From JBCCGG01 sp039029395 (GTDB taxonomy: Bacteria; Pseudomonadota; Alphaproteobacteria; Kiloniellales; JAKSDN01), in assembly GCA_039029395.1 (NCBI GenBank), contig JBCCGG010000007.1:109780-173779 (forward strand): a stretch of DNA of 64,000 bases, given 5' to 3'. Position 1 is the stretch's first letter. Each line of letters begins with the position of its first letter. A program made the position numbers and the translations under genes. Shown here piece after piece: positions 1-7,315 of the stretch. The notes beneath the pieces are model-generated. The model had not been told where the DNA came from. It did not search any database and saw only the letters and a list, made by a program, of their open reading frames with translations.

Positions 1-2047
1 AATCCTGAAGGTAGAGCTGCAGGCCGCCGGTCGAGCCGAGACCTGGAATCGGCGGGATGTTGAAGGCGATCACATTGGCCGAGGGGATCGCCCATAGCTT
101 GCCGTTGACCTTGCGGAGGATCGCTTCCACGTGCAGGTCCGGCGCGGTGCGCTGATCCCAATCCTCGAGCACCGCGATCGCCAAGGCGCCATTGGTGGCA
201 TAGCCGCTCAGCAAGCTGTAGCCCGCAACAGTCATGACGTTGGCAACGCCGGGCTCGCTGCTGATTTCCTCCACCACACTCTTGAGCACCTCTTGGGTGC
301 GGTTGAGCGATGCGCCGTCGGGCAGCTGGACATTGACGAAGAAGGCGCCCTGGTCCTCCGACGGCAGGAAAGCCGTCGGCAGGGTGGTGAAGAGATGAAA
401 AGCGCCGCCGCCGACCGCGACGAGGACTACGAGCCCGATCAGCACCCGGCGCACCAGGCGCTCGACGACCCGGCCGAATCCGTCCCTGGTGCGGTCGACG
501 AAGCGCGAGAAGACACCCAGGAGCCCCTTTGGCTGGCCGCTGCCGGGCTTTAGGAAGGTGGCACAGAGTGCAGGGCTCAAGGTCAGCGCGTTGACCGAGG
601 AAATCAAGACCGAGACCGAGATGGTCACCGCGAACTGCTTGTAGAGCTGACCGGTGATACCGGGCAGGAACATGACCGGCACGAAGACCGCGAGCAGCAC
701 CAGGGTGGTCGCGATCACCGGGCCTTGAACCTGGGTCATGGCCTTGGCCGTCGCGTCGCGCGGCGAGAGGCCCTCGTCGTCCATGATGCGCTGGACGTTC
801 TCGACCACCACGATGGCATCGTCGACCACCAGGCCGATCGCCAGGATGATCGCGAAGAGCGAGACCGTGTTGGCCGAGTAGCCGATCGCCAGCATGACCG
901 CGAAGGTGCCGATCAGGGAGACCGGAATCGCCAGGCCTGGGATCAATGTCGAGCGCCAGTCTCCCAGGAACAGGAAGGTCACGGCGAGCACGAGGGCGAG
1001 CGCCTGGGCCAGGGTGACGATCACCTCATCGATCGACGCGTCGACGAACTTGGTAGTGTCATAGAGGATTTTGTATTCCACATCGTCCGGGAAGCGCTGG
1101 GCAAGACGCTCCATCTCGGCGCGCACCCCATCGGCGACGTTGAGCGCGTTGGCGCCCGGCGACTGATAGACCGCCAGGATCGTGCTCGGCTTTTCGTTGA
1201 GCTCGCCGACCGCGGTGTAGGACTTTGAGCCGAGCTCGACCCGGCCGACGTCGCGCACCCGCACGTAAGAGCCGTTCGGGTCAGCGCGCAGGATGATGCG
1301 CTCGAATTCCTCGGGGGTCTCGAGCCGGCCCTTGGCCTGCAAGGTGTACTGGAACTGCTGGTTCCCTGAGACCGGTGGCGCCCCCAACTGTCCGGCCGAG
1401 GCCTGGATGTTCTGGTCGCGGATCGCCGCGATCACGTCGTTGGTCGAGAGCCCCAGCGAGGTCATGCGGTTGGGGTCGAGCCAGATTCGCATGCCGTAGT
1501 CGAGCGCGCCGAGAATCTGGGCGTCGCCGACGCCGCTGACCCGCACAAGGGCGTCGCGAATATTAATGCTGGCATAGTTGCTGAGGAACAACGCGTCGCG
1601 CGTCGCATTGGGCGAGATGACGTTGATCACCAGCAGCATGTTGGTCGACTGCTTCTTGGTCGAAACGCCGCTTCGGGTCACCTCATCGGGCAGCTGGGGC
1701 AGCGCCAGAGCGACTCGGTTCTGCACGTTGACCGAGGCAATGTCTGGGTCGGTGCCGACCTCGAAGGTGACCGCCAGGGAGTAGCTGCCGTCGTTCGAGC
1801 TGGTCGAGGACATGTAGATCATGTCGTCGACGCCGTTGACCTGGGCCTCGATCGGTGCCGCCACGGTCTGCGCCACGACCTCGGCGCTGGCGCCCGGATA
1901 GCTCGCCGAGACCTGGACCTGGGGCGGCGTGATCTCCGGGAATTGGGCCACGGGAATCGCGGTCAGGGCGATCAGTCCGGCCAGGGTGATGACGATCGAG
2001 ATGACGAAGGCGAACTTTGGCCGATCGATAAAAAAGGCTGAGAGCAC
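1..2047 (-). CDS. RND efflux pump inner-membrane subunit (HAE1/AcrB type), 3' end outside window
   Basis: Proton-driven drug or solvent efflux pump of the inner membrane, working with the adaptor encoded just upstream. The reading frame starts at a GTG (2045-2047) 6 bp after the adaptor stop codon and stays open to the window edge, giving about 682 of the usual ~1,040 residues. The N-terminus reads LSAFFIDRPKFAFVISI, the standard first membrane helix of HAE1 pumps, followed by PVAQFPEITPPQVQVSASYPG. TM4 carries GLVVDDAIVVVEN with the two proton-relay aspartates. The visible end reads NIPPIPGLGSTGG, typical of the periplasmic porter domain. The missing part is the C-terminal third. Substrate cannot be predicted. 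Confidence 0.93.
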   Translation of the reverse strand, partial: MLSAFFIDRPKFAFVISIVITLAGLIALTAIPVAQFPEITPPQVQVSASYPGASAEVVAQTVAAPIEAQVNGVDDMIYMSSTSSNDGSYSLAVTFEVGTDPDIASVNVQNRVALALPQLPDEVTRSGVSTKKQSTNMLLVINVISPNATRDALFLSNYASINIRDALVRVSGVGDAQILGALDYGMRIWLDPNRMTSLGLSTNDVIAAIRDQNIQASAGQLGAPPVSGNQQFQYTLQAKGRLETPEEFERIILRADPNGSYVRVRDVGRVELGSKSYTAVGELNEKPSTILAVYQSPGANALNVADGVRAEMERLAQRFPDDVEYKILYDTTKFVDASIDEVIVTLAQALALVLAVTFLFLGDWRSTLIPGLAIPVSLIGTFAVMLAIGYSANTVSLFAIILAIGLVVDDAIVVVENVQRIMDDEGLSPRDATAKAMTQVQGPVIATTLVLLAVFVPVMFLPGITGQLYKQFAVTISVSVLISSVNALTLSPALCATFLKPGSGQPKGLLGVFSRFVDRTRDGFGRVVERLVRRVLIGLVVLVAVGGGAFHLFTTLPTAFLPSEDQGAFFVNVQLPDGASLNRTQEVLKSVVEEISSEPGVANVMTVAGYSLLSGYATNGALAIAVLEDWDQRTAPDLHVEAILRKVNGKLWAIPSANVIAFNIPPIPGLGSTGGLQLYLQD

Positions 2048-2053
2048 GGGTCC

Positions 2054-3214
2054 CTAGCCCTCCGCGGGGGTGGCGGCCATGACCGGGTTGACCTTGCCCC
2101 CCGGCTTGACCTTCTGCAGGCCTTGAACGATGACGCTCTCGCCTTCGTTTAAGCCCTTTTCCACGACCCACTCGGTGCCATCCTGCTCGCCCAGAGTGAC
2201 CTGGCGCTGCTCGACCTCGTCGTCCTTCCCTACCACCAGCACGAAGCGGCCCGACTGATTCTCCTGGACCGCCGCTTGGGGTATGACCAGCGCCTTGGTC
2301 GGCTCCCGCCGCTTAATGATCACAGTGACGAACTGCTCGGGCAGCAAAATTGTCTCGGGATTGGGAAACTGGGCGCGCACCAGGATCGTGTCGGTGCCCG
2401 GGTCGACCTCGTTGTTGATGAAAATAAACTTGCCGGACTCCGGATAGTCCGAGCCGTCGGACAGCTTTAGGAAGGGAGTCACCTTGTCGGCCCGCTCGTC
2501 GAAGCCGTCGCGCCGCACGTCGAGCATATCGCGCTCGCTGACGTTTACCTCCACATAGATCGGATCAAGGCTGACCACGGTCGCCAAAGGATCGCTCGAG
2601 GGTCCGACCAGGTTGCCGACGCTATAAAGTGCCTTGCCGATGCGGCCTTTGATCGGCGAATGAATCTCGGTGTACTGGAGATCGAGGTTTGCGGTCTCCA
2701 GCGCCGCCTCCATCTGCAGGACGTCGGCCGCTGCGACCTTCTCGTCGGCGGTCGCGTCATCGACCTTGGCCTGGCTGATGTTGCCCTTGGTGAGCAATTT
2801 CTTGGCACGCTCGAGAGCCAGCTTTGCATTGGTATGCTCGGCCTTGGCGCGCTCCAAGTCGCCCTTGGCGCGCTGAACCTCAGCCTCATAGGGCGCCTGC
2901 TCGATCACGAACAGCAGCTGATCCTTGTCGACATCATGACCTTCCACGAAGTCCCATTCCTCGAGAAAACCCTCGACACGGGCACGCAAATTGACGCTGT
3001 CGATCGCAACCACCCGGCCGACCAAGTTGAAGGTCGGCGTGACGTCCTTGCGCTCAACTTTCGCGACCGTGACCGAAGGCGGCGGGCCCTGGGTCGCCTC
3101 CGCCTTAGGCGCCTCATCACAGGCAGCCAACAGGCCACCGAGTAACGCCAGGACCCAAAAGGGCCTCAATCCTAGCGCGGTCCGCACCCTGTTCATCTTC
3201 CCCATAAGGGCCAT
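2054..3214 (-). CDS. RND efflux periplasmic adaptor (membrane fusion protein), lipoprotein
   Basis: Periplasmic adaptor linking the RND pump to an outer-membrane channel. A short N-terminal hydrophobic stretch ends in LLAAC, a lipobox, so the mature protein is probably lipid-anchored. It is followed by the barrel-sandwich/lipoyl half (RVVAIDSVNLRARVEGFLEE), a long coiled-coil hairpin rich in Ala/Lys/Glu, and the second lipoyl and beta-barrel regions (LQYTEIHSPIKGRIG). Family length is normal. I chose the ATG at 3214 because GGGGAGG lies about 10 nt upstream; a longer form from 3247 or a shorter one from 3196 is possible. It is the first gene of the operon. No outer-membrane channel gene is visible. 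Confidence 0.92.
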   Translation of the reverse strand: MALMGKMNRVRTALGLRPFWVLALLGGLLAACDEAPKAEATQGPPPSVTVAKVERKDVTPTFNLVGRVVAIDSVNLRARVEGFLEEWDFVEGHDVDKDQLLFVIEQAPYEAEVQRAKGDLERAKAEHTNAKLALERAKKLLTKGNISQAKVDDATADEKVAAADVLQMEAALETANLDLQYTEIHSPIKGRIGKALYSVGNLVGPSSDPLATVVSLDPIYVEVNVSERDMLDVRRDGFDERADKVTPFLKLSDGSDYPESGKFIFINNEVDPGTDTILVRAQFPNPETILLPEQFVTVIIKRREPTKALVIPQAAVQENQSGRFVLVVGKDDEVEQRQVTLGEQDGTEWVVEKGLNEGESVIVQGLQKVKPGGKVNPVMAATPAEG

Positions 3215-3313
3215 GAATTCGCCTGGCCTCCCCATTGCGTGCGCCAAGGCGCGAAGCGGTCAGTCTAGCGCGCTTCAAAGGAGGTATCCACGCCGTCGTT
3301 TCCCGTCCCCGCT

Positions 3314-3754
3314 TTAACTGCCGCCGCTCATGATCTCACCCACATTGGGCGGCATGGCCTCAAAACTCGGCAGGGTAGGATCGAGCTTGTCCCAGGATGC
3401 GCCCCGCGCGCTATTGACCACCATCTGAGGCTGGAAGATCTCGGGATCGTCCAGGCTTGACGCCCGGAGAAAAAGCCCCTTGGGCGCGCCGGAGTTCGTC
3501 AGGTAAACGCTCGCGCCGCAGGTCGGGCAAAAGGCCCGGGTGATGGCGTTGCCGCTGTCAGCGGTCGACTCGTAGAGCTTGACCTCGCCGGCAATCGTGA
3601 CGGCGTCTTTGGGTACCATCATCGTGGAGCTATGGCCGGTTCCGCTGGACCTGCGGCAGGCGTTGCACTGGCAGTGGCCGGCTACGATTGGCTCGGCAGA
3701 GCATGAATAGCGCAGCGCACCGCAGACGCAGCCGCCTTCGAAAGGAACAGGCAT
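3314..3754 (-). CDS. GFA-family (CENP-V/GFA domain) zinc protein
   Basis: Predicted 146-residue soluble protein of the glutathione-dependent formaldehyde-activating (GFA) fold. Zinc-binding cysteines are visible in order: GGCVCGALRYSC near residue 10, HCQCNACRR near residue 35 and FCPTCGASVY near residue 85, the usual GFA layout. The start at 3754 has GAGGAGA 6-7 nt upstream. Most members of this family have no proven formaldehyde activity, so the substrate is unknown. It is transcribed divergently from an HxlR regulator across a symmetric inverted repeat, which suggests that regulator controls it. Confidence 0.88.
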   Translation of the reverse strand: MPVPFEGGCVCGALRYSCSAEPIVAGHCQCNACRRSSGTGHSSTMMVPKDAVTIAGEVKLYESTADSGNAITRAFCPTCGASVYLTNSGAPKGLFLRASSLDDPEIFQPQMVVNSARGASWDKLDPTLPSFEAMPPNVGEIMSGGS

Positions 3755-3775
3755 TTCTTCTCTCCTCGCTGGGTG

Positions 3776-3838
3776 GTAACTTGCAGTTTGCAAGCGTGGT
3801 TTTGAGCATGACCAAGTGAGTTGCAAAATGCAAGTTAC
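3776..3838. promoter_or_regulatory. Symmetric operator pair between GFA gene and hxlR-type regulator
   Basis: The 86-bp divergent spacer holds gtaacttgcagtttgcaa at 3776-3793 and ttgcaaaatgcaagttac at 3821-3838. These are inverted copies matching at 17 of 18 positions. Each half also contains its own TTGCA/TGCAA palindrome. The second copy ends two bases before the ATG of the HxlR gene, so binding would block both genes. Such placement fits autoregulation by the HxlR protein; this is inference from position and symmetry. Confidence 0.7.
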
Positions 3839-3840
3839 TA

Positions 3841-4209
3841 ATGGCTGAAGACGGCAAAATTTTGCCCCGCTCGGGTTGCCCGATCGCGGCAACGCTGGAA
3901 CTGGTGGGCGACCGCTGGTCCCTGGTGATCGTGCGCGACCTCTTGACCGGCAAGCGTCGCTTTGGCGAGTTCTTGGCCTCGCCCGAAGGCATCCCAACCA
4001 ACATATTGGCCGCCCGCCTGAAGCGACTGGAGGCGGCTGGGCTGATCGAGAAACGACCCTACCAGAGCCGCCCGCCGCGCCACGACTATGTGCTGACCGC
4101 CGAAGGCGAGGCACTCTTGCCGGTGCTACAGGAGATGTGCCGCTGGGCCAACCGCCACCTGCCCGAGACCTGGACGCCTCCGGACAGCTTCATGCGACGG
4201 AAAGCCTAG
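3841..4209 (+). CDS. HxlR-family winged-helix transcriptional regulator
   Basis: 122-residue DNA-binding protein of the HxlR/DUF24 family. The N-terminal CPIAATLELVGDRWSLVIVRDLL is the family hallmark, including the single conserved cysteine often used as a redox or electrophile sensor. The winged helix continues through RRFGEFLASPEGIPTNILAARLKRLEAAGLI and the wing YVLTAEGEALLPVL. There is no clear ribosome binding site before the ATG, and the upstream operator repeat ends 2 bp before it. An aldehyde or other electrophile signal is plausible given the divergent GFA gene, but is inference. Confidence 0.92.
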   Translation: MAEDGKILPRSGCPIAATLELVGDRWSLVIVRDLLTGKRRFGEFLASPEGIPTNILAARLKRLEAAGLIEKRPYQSRPPRHDYVLTAEGEALLPVLQEMCRWANRHLPETWTPPDSFMRRKA

Positions 4210-4214
4210 CGCAA

Positions 4215-4321
4215 GATCAGATCAGATTGAGATAATCTGATCCGTGAATCTCCCGCAAACTCAAAAAGTTAGAGACTGATTCACGGATCATGCCGCTTCG
4301 ACATGATCCGATCAGTCTCTA
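4215..4321. repeat. Nested inverted-repeat cluster between convergent genes
   Basis: This spacer is built from interlocking perfect inverted repeats. GATCAGATT (4220-4228) pairs with AATCTGATC (4234-4242). GATCCGTGAATC (4239-4250) pairs with GATTCACGGATC (4278-4289). GGATCATG (4285-4292) pairs with CATGATCC (4302-4309). AGAGACTGAT (4271-4280) pairs with ATCAGTCTCT (4311-4320). The last arm overlaps the stop codon of the decarboxylase gene. It sits between two convergent genes, so it may act as a bidirectional terminator, but there is no T-tract; a dispersed intergenic palindromic element is the alternative. Confidence 0.75.
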
Positions 4322-5797
4322 GCCCGCCGCGCTTATGGTTCGGCCAGCCTTGACGACTTCCTCGACCAGTAGGTCGAAGTCCGCGCGGGTGGTGCGGTGG
4401 TTAGTGATGTTGACGCGGATCACCGACTGCCCACGAAGAGTCGTGGTCGAGGGCGCGGCAACGCCGCGCTCTTGCAGGTCCATCACGATCTCGGTGTTGA
4501 CACGGCTGAGCGCCACCTCGTCGATCCCCGCGCCCCGGTAGCGGAAGCAGACGATGTTGAGCGAGACCGGCGCGGACAGCTCGAGCTCGGGATGGGCCTC
4601 GACCAGCTCCGCCAGGTAGGCCGCCTGGCGGCAGTTGTCCTCGACCTTCTCGGCGATGCGCTCGATGCCGTGCTCTTTCAGGGCGAACCAGACCTTGAGG
4701 GCGCGAAAGCCGCGGGACAGCTCGGGCCCATACTCGCAGAACCAAGGATTGCCGCCGGCGAGGCCGCGCGGCAGGTCCGTCAAATACTCCCGGCGCAGAG
4801 TGAAGGCCTCTCGATGCAGATCCTCCCTGCGCAGCAAGACGAAGCCGGCGTCGTACTGCACGTGCATCCACTTGTGAAAGTCGAAGGCGATGGAATCGGC
4901 CCGCTCGAGGCCCTTGAGACGCGGCCGGAGCTGGTTGCTGAGCGCCGCTACGGCGCCAAAGGCGCCGTCCACATGAAACCACAGCTCGTGTTCCTGGCAA
5001 ACGTCGGCGATCGCCTCCAAGTCGTCCATCGCCGCGGTGTTGACCGTGGCTGCCGCGCCCATCACGCAGAACGGCCGATTCCCGGACTCGATGTCCCGGC
5101 GGATCGCTTCGCGCAACCCGATGATATCCATGCGGAACCGATCGTCGACCGGCACCAGGCGGAGCGCGTCTTGGCCGATGCCCATGTAGTCGAAGGTCCG
5201 CGCGATGCAGCTATGGGCCTCGGCCGAGGTGTAGCCCACCAGCCGGCTCTTGCCGGGCTGGACGCCCAGGTGGCGCACGTCGTAGTCGGCCTTGGCGTAG
5301 CGCGCCGCGGTCAGCGCGATGAAGGTCGCCATAGAGGTGCCGCTGACCACCAGGCCGCTGGCGCTCTCGGGAAAGCCGAACAACTGGCGGCACCACTCGA
5401 TGACCTGGCGCTCCACGTAGATCGCGCCATGGTCGCGGCCGCCCAAATTGGCGTTCATGGCGGCGGCCAACATCTCGGAAATGACTCCGCTCGGCGTGCC
5501 GGCGCCGTGAACCCAGCCAAAGAACCGCGGGTGGGTGTTGCCGACGCCATAGGGCAGTACGAGGTCGGTGAAGTCCTGGCAAACCTTTTCGGCGCCTTGA
5601 GGCACCATCGGCGGCGCCTCGGCCAAGGCTGCTTTTACCTCATCGGGTACCGGCTGCCAGACCGACCGCTCGCGCACGCCAGCTATGTGGTCGATGGCGC
5701 TGTCCAGCATCCGGTGGGCAAGCGCGCGAAAGGCCTCCCAATCCTCCGGGTCGAGCGAGCGTTCGGCACCCTCATGCGCCCTATTCAGGTCTGTCAT
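4319..5797 (-). CDS. PLP-dependent decarboxylase (group II, aromatic-amino-acid/glutamate decarboxylase superfamily)
   Basis: 492-residue pyridoxal-5'-phosphate enzyme predicted to remove the alpha-carboxyl group of an amino acid. The PLP site is clear: WFHVDGAFGA supplies the aspartate and DSIAFDFHKWMHV carries the Schiff-base lysine. VVSGTSMATFIALTAAR lies in the cofactor phosphate-binding region. Length and domain order match the aromatic-L-amino-acid decarboxylase/tyrosine decarboxylase group, but substrate cannot be read from motifs; aspartate, glutamate or aromatic amino acids are all possible. It lies about 60 bp downstream of the racemase-like gene on the same strand, so it is probably the last gene of that operon. 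Its stop codon is inside a palindromic repeat. Confidence 0.9.
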   Translation of the reverse strand: MTDLNRAHEGAERSLDPEDWEAFRALAHRMLDSAIDHIAGVRERSVWQPVPDEVKAALAEAPPMVPQGAEKVCQDFTDLVLPYGVGNTHPRFFGWVHGAGTPSGVISEMLAAAMNANLGGRDHGAIYVERQVIEWCRQLFGFPESASGLVVSGTSMATFIALTAARYAKADYDVRHLGVQPGKSRLVGYTSAEAHSCIARTFDYMGIGQDALRLVPVDDRFRMDIIGLREAIRRDIESGNRPFCVMGAAATVNTAAMDDLEAIADVCQEHELWFHVDGAFGAVAALSNQLRPRLKGLERADSIAFDFHKWMHVQYDAGFVLLRREDLHREAFTLRREYLTDLPRGLAGGNPWFCEYGPELSRGFRALKVWFALKEHGIERIAEKVEDNCRQAAYLAELVEAHPELELSAPVSLNIVCFRYRGAGIDEVALSRVNTEIVMDLQERGVAAPSTTTLRGQSVIRVNITNHRTTRADFDLLVEEVVKAGRTISAAG

Positions 5798-5857
5798 CCT
5801 ATGTTCCTTAGGTATGCTACATCGGCGCCGCTTGGCGAGATGCTGGGTACTAACCGC

Positions 5858-7315
5858 TCAAGTCGTCTTGCACAAGGCAACGCAGCGGCGCGCTAAAATG
5901 TCGGTCGGATCGAGCAGTACGATGCTTGTTCCGGCAACCGCAAAGTCGTCGCTTTGCGACAGGATCAGCGGCAGCTCGGTGCAGCCCAGAATTACGACCT
6001 CGGCACCTCGCTCCACCAGGTGTTCCAGGGCCTGCAGGAGGTCCTCCCTGCACTGACCGTCGGTGTGGCCGGCCTTGACCCCGGTCTCGCCGTAGATGGC
6101 GTTCATCACCTTGGCCTGATGTGCATCGTCGGGAACGACCAGTGCGACGCCCGTGCCTTCGAACACCTCGTGATAGACTTGGCTGCGTACCGTCCCGGTG
6201 GTGGCCAGAAGACCGGCGGTCTTGCAGGCGCCGTGGTGCCGCTTGATGTATTGTACCGTCTCGAACAACATGTTGACGATGGGTATAGCCAAGAACCGCT
6301 GAATCCGCTCCACATAAGCATGGGCCGTGTTACAGGGAATGGCGATAAGTTGCGCGTCCTGGGCTTCGAGTTTCTTGCAGGCGGCATAGAGCGGTATGGT
6401 CGGATCATCGCCGGAGGCGATGAGATTTTCGGTTCGGTCCGGAATCTGCGGGTTGTGCTCGACCACCATCTTGACGTGCTCCTGATCTCGGCAGGCATCC
6501 GTGTGGAGAATCACCTTATCCATGAAGTCGACGGTCGCCGCCGGGCCGACCCCGCCGATCACGCCGATCTTCCGCGGCTCGGCTGGGCCGGATCTGCGGT
6601 GGGAGACCGCGTAGTCCGCGTAGACTTGATTGCTGTCCACGATCGGCACGCTGTAGGCGGGGCTTAGAGATTCCAGGACGGCGGGGATCTCCGTAAGGCC
6701 GGGAAGGATCACCTCGGCGCCCTGCTCGACCAAATCGTCGACAGCCCGCTCGATCAGCTCGATCGAATGTCCGCGCAGGCGGCCTGCTTTGATTCCCTGT
6801 GGGCCGTAGACGGCCTGCATGAGGCAGCTCTCTTGGATCTCGGGCCGGGGGTAAAGGAGCTCGCGGCCATTTTCGCCGAAGGTTCGTTCAAACAGCCGCT
6901 TGCCCCGGACATAGGTCGACGTCAAAACCCCTAGGCGCCTTGCTTCCGGGTAGGACTCGGCGACATGGTGCTGAAGCGCCACCATGATGTTGAGGATTTC
7001 GGGTTTCACCTCCGGTGCGATCTCGTCGAGGAAAGTGTGGCTGATGAAGCAGGTTAAGACCACTTCATCGACGCCGCGCTTTTCCAGCTCCTTGATCGTA
7101 TTGTAGACGTAGAATTTTCGGCTATTTGGCACGAAGGTCTCGTCGGCGACAGCATGGCCATCGTCGAGCGGATGCTGCTCGAACACGATGTCGAAGTGCT
7201 CCTTGTCGCTGAGTGCCGGGGTCGACTTGACTAATTTTAGAAAGATGTCGGCGCCTGCCAGCGGCCCGAGGCCGCCGACAATGCCAAAGCACTTGTTGGC
7301 CCGGCCACGGGTCAT
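5858..7315 (-). CDS. Tandem aspartate/glutamate racemase family protein (two fused domains)
   Basis: 485 residues made of two Asp/Glu racemase-like domains. Domain 1 starts FGIVGGLGPLAGADIF and domain 2 starts near residue 248 with IGVIGGVGPAATVDF. Domain 2 has both catalytic cysteines: IPCNTAH and ILGCTELPL. Domain 1 keeps the first one (VLTCFISHTF) but the second site reads ILPGLTEIP, with the cysteine lost. Single-domain relatives are about 230-250 residues, so this is a duplication fusion with one probably degenerate half. It overlaps the upstream cNMP-aspartase gene by 4 bp, implying translational coupling. The role is probably interconversion of D- and L-acidic amino acids, but a related hydantoin or maleate activity is not excluded. 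Confidence 0.88.
   Translation of the reverse strand: MTRGRANKCFGIVGGLGPLAGADIFLKLVKSTPALSDKEHFDIVFEQHPLDDGHAVADETFVPNSRKFYVYNTIKELEKRGVDEVVLTCFISHTFLDEIAPEVKPEILNIMVALQHHVAESYPEARRLGVLTSTYVRGKRLFERTFGENGRELLYPRPEIQESCLMQAVYGPQGIKAGRLRGHSIELIERAVDDLVEQGAEVILPGLTEIPAVLESLSPAYSVPIVDSNQVYADYAVSHRRSGPAEPRKIGVIGGVGPAATVDFMDKVILHTDACRDQEHVKMVVEHNPQIPDRTENLIASGDDPTIPLYAACKKLEAQDAQLIAIPCNTAHAYVERIQRFLAIPIVNMLFETVQYIKRHHGACKTAGLLATTGTVRSQVYHEVFEGTGVALVVPDDAHQAKVMNAIYGETGVKAGHTDGQCREDLLQALEHLVERGAEVVILGCTELPLILSQSDDFAVAGTSIVLLDPTDILARRCVALCKTT

Noticed and set aside
3277..3290. AAAGGAGGTATCC stretch resembling the complement of a 16S rRNA 3' end
   Set aside because: Short, inexact and not followed by any rRNA sequence or start codon; chance match.
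4397..5896. 499-codon plus-strand frame opposite the PLP decarboxylase
   Set aside because: Shadow frame; the opposite strand encodes a clear PLP enzyme.
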